Below are positions 1 through 10,813 of a stretch of 29,435 nucleotides of DNA, piece after piece (position 1 is the stretch's first letter; every line of letters begins with the position of its first letter). The notes beneath the pieces are model-generated. The model did no database searches and was not told the DNA's origin. It saw only the letters and a program-made list of their open reading frames with translations. The position numbers and the translations under genes are program-made. This DNA comes from Ovoidimarina sp039190895 (GTDB lineage: Bacteria; Pseudomonadota; Alphaproteobacteria; Rhodobacterales; Rhodobacteraceae), in the NCBI GenBank assembly GCA_039190895.1, contig JBCCXY010000035.1:1-29435 (forward strand), given 5' to 3'.

Positions 1-13
1 CTTGGCCCCCCAG

Positions 14-40
14 TTGCGCGACGCCTGAAAGGCGGCGCAA
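14..40 (-). terminator. Hairpin downstream of the MFS gene, repeat-derived
   Basis: TTGCGC (14-19) pairs with GCGCAA (35-40), and CGCC (22-25) pairs with GGCG (31-34). A 2-nt GA bulge separates the two stems and the loop is TGAAA. It lies just past the stop codon of the MFS gene, so it could end that transcript, although no long T-tract follows on the minus strand. Bases 22-37 are, in reverse complement, identical over 16 nt to 29328-29343, so this is also a member of a dispersed repeat. Confidence 0.5.
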
Positions 41-47
41 AGCCTCT

Positions 48-1265
48 TCAAAGCTCCTTCAGGTGACGCGCGCGCCGGATCACGGCGAGGATTGCAACGA
101 CCGACAAGGCCGACGTCACGACCATCGTCCACAGAAGCGGCGCTGCAGTGGTGCCCTGCGTCAGGATCCACCCCGCGAAAGCCGACAGGGCAGCGCCGCC
201 ACCGAGCATCAGGGCGCCACCAACACCAGAGGCTGTTCCGGCGAGGTGAGGCCGGACGGATAGCATGCCCGCCATTGTGTTCGGCACGACAAGGCCGTTC
301 CCGAGGCCAATGAAGGTCATGAAGCCGAAGAAACTGAGCGGCGTGCGGAGCCCGGCATAGTGGGAGATCAGAGCGACGCCGAGGCCGATGACCGTGATGA
401 TCGTGCCCCAGAGGATCATGATGTCGATCCCGAAGCGCTTAGAGTAGCGGCCCGAGACGCCGTTGCCGATCATGTAGCCGACCGCCGGAGCGCCGAAAAG
501 GATGCCGACTGTGGATTGCGAAAGGCCGAAGATGTCGCTGCCCACGTAGGGGGCGCCGCCAAGGTAGGCGAAGAAGGCGCCCGAGGCGAACAGCGCCGCG
601 AGACAGTAGCCCCAGAAGCGTTGGGAGCGGAACAGCTCTGGCGTGTCTTGCAACTGTTGCGCGATGCTTGTGTTCGCCATGGGGGCGGTTTCGCCGAGAT
701 CGCGCCAGACGAGCGCGATGATTGCCACCCCGAGGAGGGCGAGCAGCCAGAAGTTGGATTCCCAGCCGAAGGCTTCGTCCAGCAAGCCGCCGAACGCCGG
801 GCCGATCATCGGCACGACGGCCATGCCCATTGTGACATAGCCGATCATGGACGCGGCCTGATCTTGCGGAACCATGTCGCGGACGATGGCGCGACTAAGG
901 ACAAGGCCGGTAACCACGACGGCCTGGATCATGCGGAACGCAAGGAAGACGTAGATATTCTGTGACAGGGCGCAGCCAACAGAGGCAAGGGAGAACAGCA
1001 TCAGCGCCCCCAAGACCACCGGGCGGCGCCCGAAGCGGTCCGACAGGGGGCCGATGATGAGTTGCAGCACCGCGTTCATGCCGAGGTAGAGTGCGACGGA
1101 CAACTGGACGAGTTGGTAGTCCGCGTCAAAGGCCCGTGCCATTCCGGGCAAAGACGGAAGGAAAATGTTCATCGTCAGCGCACCGATACCGGCGAGCAGG
1201 ATGAGCGTTGAGATGTGGGGAGGCGTCGTGCGGTCAAGGAACCGGACGCCGAGGTCGGTTGCCAT
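48..1265 (-). CDS. MFS multidrug exporter, Bcr/CflA type
   Basis: About 405 residues with roughly 12 hydrophobic segments, the usual size for a 12-TM drug:H+ antiporter. The cytoplasmic loop after helix 2 carries the MFS motif A form GPLSDRFGRRP. A motif C-like glycine/proline-rich helix (VPMIGPAFGG) fits the drug:H+ antiporter family. The protein should export small toxic compounds from the inner membrane; the substrate cannot be read from sequence. I chose the ATG at 1265, giving MATDLGVRF, because the extension to 1301 is short and not hydrophobic; neither start has a clear ribosome site. It is divergent from pccB across a 279-bp gap that holds a perfect 19-bp dyad at 1371-1389. No regulator gene lies next to it here. 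Confidence 0.85.
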   Translation of the reverse strand: MATDLGVRFLDRTTPPHISTLILLAGIGALTMNIFLPSLPGMARAFDADYQLVQLSVALYLGMNAVLQLIIGPLSDRFGRRPVVLGALMLFSLASVGCALSQNIYVFLAFRMIQAVVVTGLVLSRAIVRDMVPQDQAASMIGYVTMGMAVVPMIGPAFGGLLDEAFGWESNFWLLALLGVAIIALVWRDLGETAPMANTSIAQQLQDTPELFRSQRFWGYCLAALFASGAFFAYLGGAPYVGSDIFGLSQSTVGILFGAPAVGYMIGNGVSGRYSKRFGIDIMILWGTIITVIGLGVALISHYAGLRTPLSFFGFMTFIGLGNGLVVPNTMAGMLSVRPHLAGTASGVGGALMLGGGAALSAFAGWILTQGTTAAPLLWTMVVTSALSVVAILAVIRRARHLKEL

Positions 1266-1321
1266 GCGTTTGGGATAGCCGGGGCACAGTGGGCTGTCCA
1301 TGTGCGGAAATGCACGAGGGG

Positions 1322-1346
1322 TTGCGCCGCCTTTTGGGCGTCGCCG
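1322..1346 (+). repeat. Degenerate copy of the CGCCGCC hairpin repeat
   Basis: TTGCGCCGCCTTTTGGGCGT at 1322-1341 resembles the reverse complement of 14-40 (TTGCGCCGCCTTTCAGGCGT) with two substitutions. It lies in the MFS-pccB intergenic region, about 60 bp from the first copy of the GTATTTTT tail element. Confidence 0.5.
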
Positions 1347-1370
1347 CGGTGGGGTGACGAGGACTCAGAG

Positions 1371-1389
1371 ATTCGTCCAGTGGACGAAT
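1371..1389. promoter_or_regulatory. Perfect 19-bp dyad, candidate operator or part of an intergenic repeat
   Basis: ATTCGTCCA-G-TGGACGAAT is a perfect inverted repeat with 9-bp arms and a single central base. It is 106 bp upstream of the chosen MFS start and about 155 bp upstream of pccB. Its size and symmetry suit a dimeric regulator such as a TetR- or MarR-family protein. It could instead be a structural piece of the intergenic repeat that continues to 1444. No cognate regulator is encoded nearby. Confidence 0.45.
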
Positions 1390-1402
1390 TTCCCGAGGAA
1401 CG

Positions 1403-1444
1403 CCCCCACACCCCGCGGAGTATTTTTCAGCCAGAAGAAGGGGC
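1403..1444 (+). repeat. GTATTTTT tail element, copy 1
   Basis: The layout is a C-run (CCCCCACACCCC), CGCGGAGTATTTTT, then CAGCCAGAAGAAGGGG. It matches 29368-29406 in order and spacing: C-run, GGGTATTTTT, GACAACAATGATGGGG. Both copies are intergenic and both have a CGCCGCC hairpin upstream. My recollection, which cannot be tested here, is that similar tails recur between genes in Rhodobacteraceae. Confidence 0.5.
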
Positions 1445-1544
1445 TGGATGGTTGATTGTTGGGTGGCGGTTGCTCAAAGTTTTTGTGTAAGAGCGTGGGG
1501 CGAAAGATAATTGCGGGGCGGGCACGCTTCCGGGGAGGGACGTC

Positions 1545-3077
1545 GTGACGAACATTCTGGACGAGCTGAGCCGTCGCCGAGATGCGGCGCGTGCCGGGGG
1601 CGGGGAAAAGCGCGTTGCGGCGCAGCATGGCAAGGGCAAGCTGACAGCGCGCGAGCGTTTGGACGTGCTTTTGGATGACGGTTCGTTCGAAGAGTACGAC
1701 ATGTTTGTCGCGCATCGGACCACCGACTTCGGAATGGCCGAACAGAGATTTCCAGGTGACGGTGTGGTCACTGGCTGGGGCACGATCAACGGGCGCCTCG
1801 TCTATGTTTTCAGCCAGGATTTCACTGTGCTTGGTGGATCGGTCAGCGAGACGCACGCCGCGAAGATTTGCAAGATCATGGATATGGCGTTGCAAAACGG
1901 GGCGCCGGTTATCGGGTTGAACGACTCTGGCGGTGCGCGGATTCAAGAGGGCGTCGGCAGCCTCGCCGCTTATGGCGACGTGTTTCTGCGAAACATTCAG
2001 GGCTCGGGTGTGATCCCGCAGATCAGCCTGATTATGGGCCCGTGCGCGGGCGGCGCCGTTTACAGCCCGGCGATGACGGACTTCATCTTCATGGTGAAGG
2101 ATTCGTCGTACATGTTCGTGACGGGCCCGGATGTCGTGAAGACGGTCACCAATGAGGTTGTCACGGCCGAAGAGCTTGGCGGCGCGTCGACGCATACGAA
2201 GAAGTCCTCGGTTGCCGATCTGGCCTTTGAGAACGACGTGGATGCGCTTCTGGAAGTGCGGCGGCTTATGGATTTCCTGCCGCTGTCGAACCGGGAGCCG
2301 GTGCCCGTTCGGCCGTTCTTTGACGATCCGGAGCGGGTGGAGGACAGTCTGGACACCCTGGTGCCCGACAATCCCAACACGCCCTATGACATGCGAGAGC
2401 TGATCACCAAGATCGCCGATGAGGGTGATTTCTTCGAGATTCAGCCCGATTTCGCCAAGAACATCATGACCGGGTTTGTGCGGATCGAGGGATCGACCGT
2501 TGGGGTCGTGGCGAACCAACCGATGGTGCTGGCGGGGGTTCTGGATATTGACTCGGCCCGAAAGGCCGGGCGCTTCGTGCGGTTCTGCGATGCGTTTGGC
2601 ATCCCGATACTAACGCTGGTCGACGTGCCGGGGTTCCTACCCGGGACGGATCAGGAGTATGCCGGGGTGATCAAGCACGGGGCGAAGCTGCTGTTTGCCT
2701 ACGGCGAGGCCACGGTGCCGAAGGTGACTGTGATCACACGCAAGGCTTATGGCGGGGCCTATGTCGTTATGGCGTCGAAGCACTTGGCTGCCGATGTGAA
2801 CTATGCCTGGCCCACCGCCGAGATCGCGGTGATGGGGGCAAAGGGCGCGACAGAGATCCTGTATCGTTCCGATCTGGGCAACCCCGAGAAGATTGCCGAG
2901 CGCACGTCAGAGTACGAAACCAACTTCGCCAATCCGTTCAAGGCGAGTGAGCGCGGCTTCATCGACGAGGTGATCCAGCCCCATTCCACGCGCCGTCGGG
3001 TGGCTCGGGCGCTGGCGATGCTGCGCAAGAAGCAGCAGTCGCTTCCCTGGAAAAAGCACGGAAATATCCCTCTTTGA
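1545..3077 (+). CDS. pccB: Propionyl-CoA carboxylase beta subunit (carboxyltransferase)
   Basis: 510 residues, the usual length for PccB. The subunit transfers the carboxyl group from carboxybiotin on PccA to propionyl-CoA, giving (S)-methylmalonyl-CoA in the cytoplasm. Visible features are the N-terminal GKLTARERLD segment, the acyl-CoA site with NDSGGARIQEG and a following GPCAGGAVYSPA loop, and in the second half DVPGFLPGT and the KAYGGAYVVM oxyanion region. The start is a GTG preceded by a strong GGGGAGGGA ribosome site at 1532-1540. pccA follows 1.36 kb downstream with three small genes in between, so the two subunits need not share one simple transcript. The family also contains acetyl- and methylcrotonyl-CoA carboxylases, but length and motifs favour propionyl-CoA. 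Confidence 0.96.
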   Translation: MTNILDELSRRRDAARAGGGEKRVAAQHGKGKLTARERLDVLLDDGSFEEYDMFVAHRTTDFGMAEQRFPGDGVVTGWGTINGRLVYVFSQDFTVLGGSVSETHAAKICKIMDMALQNGAPVIGLNDSGGARIQEGVGSLAAYGDVFLRNIQGSGVIPQISLIMGPCAGGAVYSPAMTDFIFMVKDSSYMFVTGPDVVKTVTNEVVTAEELGGASTHTKKSSVADLAFENDVDALLEVRRLMDFLPLSNREPVPVRPFFDDPERVEDSLDTLVPDNPNTPYDMRELITKIADEGDFFEIQPDFAKNIMTGFVRIEGSTVGVVANQPMVLAGVLDIDSARKAGRFVRFCDAFGIPILTLVDVPGFLPGTDQEYAGVIKHGAKLLFAYGEATVPKVTVITRKAYGGAYVVMASKHLAADVNYAWPTAEIAVMGAKGATEILYRSDLGNPEKIAERTSEYETNFANPFKASERGFIDEVIQPHSTRRRVARALAMLRKKQQSLPWKKHGNIPL

Positions 3078-3096
3078 CCGTATCTTACCGATCAGG

Positions 3097-3114
3097 CGTG
3101 GCGTCCATGCCACG
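3097..3114 (+). terminator. Hairpin downstream of pccB
   Basis: CGTGGC-GTCCAT-GCCACG forms a perfect 6-bp stem with a 6-nt loop, 20 nt after the pccB stop. No T-tract follows, so termination would be weak or factor-assisted. Confidence 0.35.
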
Positions 3115-3159
3115 ATATCATGGGAATGCGCCGCATTTTGCCAGCCACGCGCGATGCAA

Positions 3160-3189
3160 TTGGAAAGCCGTTCTTAGCTTCGATATGGT
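3160..3189 (+). promoter_or_regulatory. Candidate sigma70-type promoter for the 42-aa lipoprotein gene
   Basis: TTGGAA at 3160-3165 and TATGGT at 3184-3189 are 18 bp apart, a fair match to -35 and -10 boxes. Transcription would begin near 3196, leaving a leader of about 85 nt that contains the perfect palindrome at 3216-3227. Confidence 0.3.
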
Positions 3190-3215
3190 GCACAGCGGGT
3201 GCGTATGCGCTCTAA

Positions 3216-3227
3216 CCTCGTACGAGG
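3216..3227. promoter_or_regulatory. Perfect 12-bp palindrome CCTCGTACGAGG
   Basis: CCTCGTACGAGG reads identically on both strands and lies 55 bp upstream of the lipoprotein ATG at 3283, just after the candidate promoter. As DNA it could bind a dimeric protein; as RNA it would be self-complementary. There is no further evidence. Confidence 0.3.
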
Positions 3228-3282
3228 GGCGGCAGGCCGGGTTCATCGGCGGGCTCGCCCAGACAATGAAGCGGAGACAGAA

Positions 3283-3411
3283 ATGTCCAACACCATCAAG
3301 GCAGTCGCAGTACTTGGCGTCGTCACCTTCCTTGCCGCCTGTGGCGGTCAGCAGGAAGAGCCGATCGTTATCGAGCCGGTCACGGTCGAGCCCGTTACGT
3401 CGAAGTTCTAA
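3283..3411 (+). CDS. Very small lipoprotein, 42 aa
   Basis: The product is MSNTIKAVAVLGVVTFLAAC followed by GGQQEEPIVIEPVTVEPVTSKF. A short basic N-region, a hydrophobic core and a lipobox (LAAC, Cys20) predict signal peptidase II processing to a mature lipopeptide of about 23 residues. The mature part carries an EPxxxEPVTVEPVT repeat rich in Glu, Pro and Val. A GCGGAG ribosome site at 3271-3276 sets the start at 3283; an upstream in-frame start at 3199 would bury the signal peptide. The gene has its own hairpin terminator immediately after it and a possible promoter, so it is probably independently expressed. I recall similar short lipoproteins next to pcc genes in Rhodobacteraceae, but the function is unknown. 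Confidence 0.75.
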   Translation: MSNTIKAVAVLGVVTFLAACGGQQEEPIVIEPVTVEPVTSKF

Positions 3412-3419
3412 TCTACCCT

Positions 3420-3445
3420 CCGGGCGGGCGGTTTCGCCCGCCCGG
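3420..3445 (+). terminator. Strong GC hairpin after the small lipoprotein gene
   Basis: CCGGGCGGGCG-GTTT-CGCCCGCCCGG has a perfect 11-bp stem and a 4-nt loop, 8 nt after the stop codon. It is followed by AAACT rather than a T-tract. The stem would be very stable, and a short abundant lipoprotein mRNA often ends in such a structure. Confidence 0.65.
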
Positions 3446-3477
3446 AAACTCATGGTCGGCGCGCAGCCCACGTACCA

Positions 3478-3840
3478 ATGGGTACAGGCATGCTGAAGCA
3501 CCGAGGGTTTCCGGGGCGTTTGCCTGGAACCGACCACCAGTTCACCATTCGCAGAGCCAATCCGAGGGGCGTAACCCCGATCATTCGCCGTGAGCGCTAT
3601 GCCGATCGTCGCGCCACAGACCGGCAGGCGGATGAGGCATTTCTCGCCGCGCTGTGGGAGCATTTCGGTGCCGAGCCCTTCGAGCGAGGCAATCTGGATG
3701 CCGGGCGCCTGTCCTGGTTGTTCGAGCGAGAAGTGATTCCTGTGGATGATTCCTTTGATCCGAAGGATTACGAGGCCCTGCTGTGCGTCAATGAAGTTGA
3801 GGCGCGCCGGTCCTTTCCGGAGGTATTCAACCTATGGTAG
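3478..3840 (+). CDS. Hypothetical protein, about 120 aa, between pccB and pccA
   Basis: I do not recognise a family. The protein has no signal peptide or membrane segment. The N-terminal third is rich in Arg (RRANPRGVTPIIRRERYADRR) and the rest is acidic and aromatic, ending EVFNLW. It looks like a soluble cytoplasmic protein. A second ATG at 3490 is an equally good start; neither has a clear ribosome site. Support for it being real: GC-rich third codon positions, a fit between two hairpins (3420-3445 and 4016-4044), and the absence of a better frame. A role with propionyl-CoA carboxylase is suggested only by position. Confidence 0.6.
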   Translation: MGTGMLKHRGFPGRLPGTDHQFTIRRANPRGVTPIIRRERYADRRATDRQADEAFLAALWEHFGAEPFERGNLDAGRLSWLFEREVIPVDDSFDPKDYEALLCVNEVEARRSFPEVFNLW

Positions 3841-4015
3841 TAGGCGCTTTCTTGCTTACGCCTCCGCCCGGATGGCAAAAATCGGCGCATACCCCGGGGG
3901 TTAGCGGACAGTCCTTTGACAGAACGCGCCAAATCGCGATGGTGAAGATGCGTTCGTTTTCCCCCAGAAAAAACACCGAGCGCACTATTACAAACCGTTA
4001 CCCTTCCCCTTCTCT

Positions 4016-4044
4016 GTGGCCTGAGACCTTGCGTTTCAGGCCAC
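4016..4044 (+). terminator. Hairpin with 9-bp stem
   Basis: GTGGCCTGA (4016-4024) pairs perfectly with TCAGGCCAC (4036-4044) across an 11-nt loop. It lies 175 bp past the hypothetical gene, so it may end a long 3' UTR or be part of the leader of the next gene. No T-tract follows. Confidence 0.35.
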
Positions 4045-4104
4045 AATTCCTTGTGCATCGGCGAAAAGCCGTAAACGGGGGAGTCACAGGCTCAAATTCC
4101 CCTA

Positions 4105-4138
4105 GGTCTTGTTGTGCAATCGCGGTAAGACCACAACA
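4105..4138 (+). promoter_or_regulatory. Two mutually exclusive inverted repeats upstream of a lipoprotein gene
   Basis: GGTCTT (4105-4110) can pair with AAGACC (4127-4132), and TGTTGTG (4110-4116) can pair with CACAACA (4132-4138). The two pairings share bases 4110 and 4132, so they compete at the junction or stack as a near-continuous stem with rearrangement. The ribosome site AGAGG at 4152-4156 is 14 nt further on. Confidence 0.3.
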
Positions 4139-4159
4139 GAACACAAGAAACAGAGGTAA

Positions 4160-4366
4160 ATGGGCATGCGTAAAGCACTTTCTTTCATTGCGGTTGCGGC
4201 CGTTCTTGGCGTCTCGGCCTGTGGATCAAACGACCTGGAGCGGGGCGCGACTGGTGCGCTTATCGGCGGCGGGTTGGCTTTGGCCACGGACAACGATCCG
4301 CTTACCGGCGCTGCTGTCGGCGCGACCGCTGGGGTTCTGTGTGACGACCTCACGAACGCCTGCTAA
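4160..4366 (+). CDS. Small glycine-zipper-like lipoprotein, 66-68 aa
   Basis: The protein begins MGMRKALSFIAVAAVLGVSA then Cys, a lipoprotein signal with lipobox VSAC. The mature part (about 48 residues) has small-residue repeats GATGALIGGGLALA and GAAVGATAGV, the pattern of glycine-zipper outer-membrane lipoproteins, followed by two further cysteines (LCDDLTNAC) that could form a disulphide. AGAGG at 4152-4156 is better spaced from the ATG at 4166 (9 nt) than from the one at 4160 (3 nt), so the true start may be 4166. The likely location is the periplasmic face of the inner or outer membrane. It lies directly before pccA and is the second small lipoprotein gene in this cluster. Function unknown. 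Confidence 0.75.
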   Translation: MGMRKALSFIAVAAVLGVSACGSNDLERGATGALIGGGLALATDNDPLTGAAVGATAGVLCDDLTNAC

Positions 4367-4389
4367 CACACTTAAAATGACTGAACTGT

Positions 4390-4420
4390 GCGGCGGCACG
4401 GGCATGACCCGCGCCGCCGC
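4390..4420 (+). terminator. Long GC hairpin between the lipoprotein gene and pccA
   Basis: GCGGCGGC (4390-4397) pairs with GCCGCCGC (4413-4420). Inside, CGGG (4399-4402) pairs with CCCG (4408-4411), with one A:C mismatch between the two stems and the loop CATGA. The result is about 12 bp of stem, followed by GTTACGTTTG. It may terminate the lipoprotein transcript, or act as an attenuator if pccA is read through, since the pccA start codon is only 19 nt further on. Confidence 0.6.
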
Positions 4421-4438
4421 GTTACGTTTGGGGGGGAC

Positions 4439-6439
<2,001 letters not shown>

Positions 6440-6441
6440 GG

Positions 6442-7101
6442 CTATTCGCCCGGTACGACGGCTTTCCACGGATCGCGCTGCGGAAGGCCGCGCTTCATCC
6501 CGGCGGCGAAGCCGACGATGGCCCCGCACGCGGTTGCGAATGCGATGATCGGGACGAGGAACGACGCAATGGCCAGCCCGTCCATCATCGCGAGCCGACC
6601 GAAGCCGCCCAGCAATAGGGCCGATGCCCAGCATCCGGCTGAGAAACCGGCCACTGCGCCAAGCTGTGCGCGAACTTTTGCCGGGATGTCAGCGAGTTGC
6701 AGGCCTTCGTAGACGAAGAGCTCTGGCAGGACGAAGCGGTCGATGATCCGCATGTTTGCCGTCAGCAGCGTGACAACGGTCAGCTTGGCGATCATCTTGG
6801 CGCTGGGCATCTCGCACAGGATAACGACGCGCATGAAGACGAGGCCCAGCCCCGTCAACCACAGCCCGAACAGCGCGTACTTGATGAGCGTGTGGCCGGA
6901 GAGGAGCATGCGCAAACCCTCGATCTCGACCCCGCGAATAAAGCGTTTGGTGACCTGAAGCTCAAGAAACAGGGCCGCGCCGATGCCAATCGCGAAACTG
7001 AGCATGTGGCCGACGCGAAGTGTGTCCAAACTGAGTTCAATCACGTCCTTTTTCCCTGCATTGCGCCCGAACAGGGGCAAGCTGGTGCCGAATTGCGGCA
7101 C
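6442..7101 (-). CDS. Integral membrane protein of unknown function, 219 aa
   Basis: I do not recognise the family. After a 20-25 residue soluble N-terminus there are about five to six hydrophobic segments: around VGHMLSFAIGIGAALFL, LIKYALFGLWLTGLGLVFM, a segment near KMIAKLTVVTLLTA, then two Gly/Ala-rich helices near the C-terminus. The topology suggests a small inner-membrane protein. It lies downstream of the DUF4174 gene on the same strand, separated by 111 bp that contain two hairpins, and is convergent with pccA. Codon use matches the neighbours. Function cannot be assigned. Confidence 0.75.
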   Translation of the reverse strand: MPQFGTSLPLFGRNAGKKDVIELSLDTLRVGHMLSFAIGIGAALFLELQVTKRFIRGVEIEGLRMLLSGHTLIKYALFGLWLTGLGLVFMRVVILCEMPSAKMIAKLTVVTLLTANMRIIDRFVLPELFVYEGLQLADIPAKVRAQLGAVAGFSAGCWASALLLGGFGRLAMMDGLAIASFLVPIIAFATACGAIVGFAAGMKRGLPQRDPWKAVVPGE

Positions 7102-7167
7102 AAGAAGGGCGAGAGACAGGACGAAAACGTGGTTAACGCGTGAACTGCGTCACAAAACCTGTGCGGT

Positions 7168-7189
7168 GTGGTTAACAATGGCTAACCAC
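7168..7189. promoter_or_regulatory. Inverted repeat GTGGTTA-N8-TAACCAC
   Basis: Perfect 7-bp arms are separated by ACAATGGC, 67 bp upstream of the membrane protein start. It may be an operator for that gene or, in RNA, a second terminator-like stem after the DUF4174 gene. Confidence 0.35.
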
Positions 7190-7207
7190 TTGAAAAACAG
7201 GCAATAA

Positions 7208-7224
7208 GCCGCTTATTCGGCGGC
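7208..7224 (-). terminator. Hairpin overlapping the DUF4174 stop codon
   Basis: On the minus strand GCCGC-N7-GCGGC forms a 5-bp stem whose loop contains the stop codon of the DUF4174 gene. TTATTGCCTGTTTTTC follows, so a T-run is present about 10 nt after the stem. Confidence 0.35.
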
Positions 7225-7692
7225 GCTCCGCTCGCGAATTTCCTGGCGGCGCATGGGCATCTTGTCGATGGACCGGTTGATCTCACGCACGCTCCACGGC
7301 AGCGGTTTGCGAAGCTTGACGCCGCCGTCCTTTCCGATGAGCGCCATCATGAACCCCCGGGGCCGTAGCTTGCGCCGGATGTCGGAGTTTGCCTGCGGGT
7401 CGGTGTCGGTGATGATAACAACGTCGCGATCCGCGAGGGCGCCGGTTCGTGCGTTGAGAAGGTCCATCTGTTCCTGAAACCGCGGGTCGGCGGGTGTGTC
7501 CGCGAACACGACCACCGGCCTCGCAAGCCATAGGAAATCCTCCAGCGAAACGTCCGCCGCGTCGAACTGGGTCGTCTGGTCGTCTTTCCACATATCCACC
7601 GGCGTCGGCTCTGTCGGTTGTCCATCCGTTGCGAAGGTTGGTGTGGTCACAGCAAGGGTTACTGCAAGGAAAAGAGAAAAAGGTCGTGTCAT
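7213..7692 (-). CDS. Secreted DUF4174-family protein, 159 aa
   Basis: The N-terminus MTRPFSLFLAVTLAVTTPTFA is a Sec signal peptide with a likely cleavage after TFA. The mature domain has an alternating beta/alpha pattern (RPVVVFADTPADPRF, DRDVVIITDTD, GFMMALIGKDGGVKLRKPLPW) that matches the DUF4174 domain, a thioredoxin-like fold without a CxxC motif. ATG 7692 is chosen because TGGAGAC lies 5-8 nt upstream and the longer frame would place the signal peptide internally. It is divergent from methylmalonyl-CoA mutase across 88 bp. The biochemical role of DUF4174 proteins is not known to me. Confidence 0.8.
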   Translation of the reverse strand: MTRPFSLFLAVTLAVTTPTFATDGQPTEPTPVDMWKDDQTTQFDAADVSLEDFLWLARPVVVFADTPADPRFQEQMDLLNARTGALADRDVVIITDTDPQANSDIRRKLRPRGFMMALIGKDGGVKLRKPLPWSVREINRSIDKMPMRRQEIRERSAAE

Positions 7693-7702
7693 TGCGTCTC
7701 CA

Positions 7703-7719
7703 TTTGGCAAAGATATAGG
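7703..7719 (+). promoter_or_regulatory. Candidate regulatory site in the mutase/DUF4174 divergent promoter
   Basis: TTTG-G-CAAA at 7703-7711 is a 9-bp dyad next to TATAGG at 7714-7719, the only AT-rich -10-like hexamer in the 88-bp gap. The site is 62-78 bp before the mutase start and 11 bp before the DUF4174 start, so one bound protein could affect both. Confidence 0.25.
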
Positions 7720-7780
7720 ACAGGGAGAGCTGAAATCGAAGAGTTGGTGGCCGGTGTTTTCCGGCACGAAAGGTGGCGCG

Positions 7781-9894
<2,114 letters not shown>

Positions 9895-9898
<4 letters not shown>

Positions 9899-10812
9899 AG
9901 ATCGCGATTGTCGGGGCCGGTGGGATCGGTGGATACCTCACCGCGAAGCTCGAGACGGCGGGCACCCGCGTTGCGTTGCTTGCGCGGGGTGAGCACTTGG
10001 CGGCGATGCAGCGGGATGGGCTTCGGCTCATCGATCCTGAGGGTGATCTGACGGTTCGGCCGGACGCGCTGACGGACAATCCTGAGGAAATCGGGACTCC
10101 CGATCTCATTATTCTGGCGACGAAGGCGCATCAGCTTGCCGAGGCAATCGAGCAAATCAAGCCGGCAGTTGGTGAGAGCACACGGGTTCTGACGTTTCAG
10201 AACGGCGTGGATGCCCCTGATATGGTTGCAGAAACCTTCGGTCGAGGGCGTGCGTTAATGGGTGTCGCTTTGATCCTGGCGAACATAACGGCGCCCGGTG
10301 TGATCACCCGGTACGGTAAGCCTCGCGCCTTTATCTTCGGGGACATGGATGGCCAGCAAGACCCTGTCGCCGACATCCGCGAAGTGCTGACGAGCGCAGG
10401 CATAATGTCGGCGAACCATCCGGATGTGCGGGTCGCGCTTTGGGAGAAGCTTGTGCTGTTCAATGCCGGGTCTTCCATCACGGCGGGTACACGGTTGAGG
10501 GTCGGGGAGATTCGAAAGGATCCAGCGGCTTGCGCGCTTGCTCGGCGGTTGATGGAGGAGACTTATGCCGTGGCTGTGGCCTCGGGTGTGCCGCTGCCGG
10601 AGGACACCGTGGACAAGCAGTTCCATGTCTTCAAAGAGGTTATGCCGCCCGAAGCCCGGACCTCGACAGCTCATGATCTGGAAGGCGGGCGACCGTTGGA
10701 GATTGATTTCCTTTGCGGCGCCATCGCCCGACGCGGACGCGAGTTAGGGCTCGACGTGTCGGCGTCCGAGACGGCTTATGCGCTGCTATCACCGTGGAAG
10801 AACGGGCGGTAA
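9895..10812 (+). CDS. 2-dehydropantoate 2-reductase family protein
   Basis: 305 residues, typical of PanE/ApbA. The NADPH-binding Rossmann motif GAGGIGG is at residues 7-13, ILATKAHQL lies at the end of the nucleotide domain, and FQNGVD is the conserved loop. The C-terminal helical domain has the catalytic-Lys region LWEKLVLFNAGSS and the GGRPLEIDFLCGAIARRG motif. The reaction in the true PanE is NADPH reduction of ketopantoate to pantoate for CoA synthesis. Its ATGA overlap with the mutase suggests translational coupling, so the enzyme may serve CoA supply or an unrelated 2-keto acid. Several paralogues usually exist per genome, so I leave the symbol blank. It is convergent with the hydrolase gene (1 bp between stops). 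Confidence 0.88.
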
Positions 10813-10813
10813 C

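Larger units (their letters stand above)
3841..4159 (+). other. Gene-free interval with two hairpin regions
   Basis: This 319-bp stretch has no convincing ORF. It holds a perfect 9-bp stem hairpin at 4016-4044 and the overlapping inverted repeats at 4105-4138. The middle (about 3955-4010) is A-rich to pyrimidine-rich and could hold a promoter for the following lipoprotein gene, but no clear -35/-10 pair stands out. Confidence 0.5.

Noticed and set aside
1470..1500. PccR-like site (TTTGCAAA-N4-TTTGCAAA as I recall from Rhodobacter sphaeroides) upstream of pccB
   Set aside because: The segment TTGCTCAAAGTTTTTGTG has only loose similarity and no paired TTTGCAAA boxes.
1365..2519. 384-residue minus-strand open frame over pccB
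   Set aside because: It is a shadow of pccB, which has clear family motifs. The minus-strand product has a His/Arg-rich, motif-free composition typical of antisense frames in GC-rich DNA.
7496..7780. 95-residue N-terminal extension of methylmalonyl-CoA mutase
   Set aside because: It overlaps the divergent signal-peptide protein gene and the shared promoter; the family N-terminus starts at MADWKTLAEKEL from 7781.
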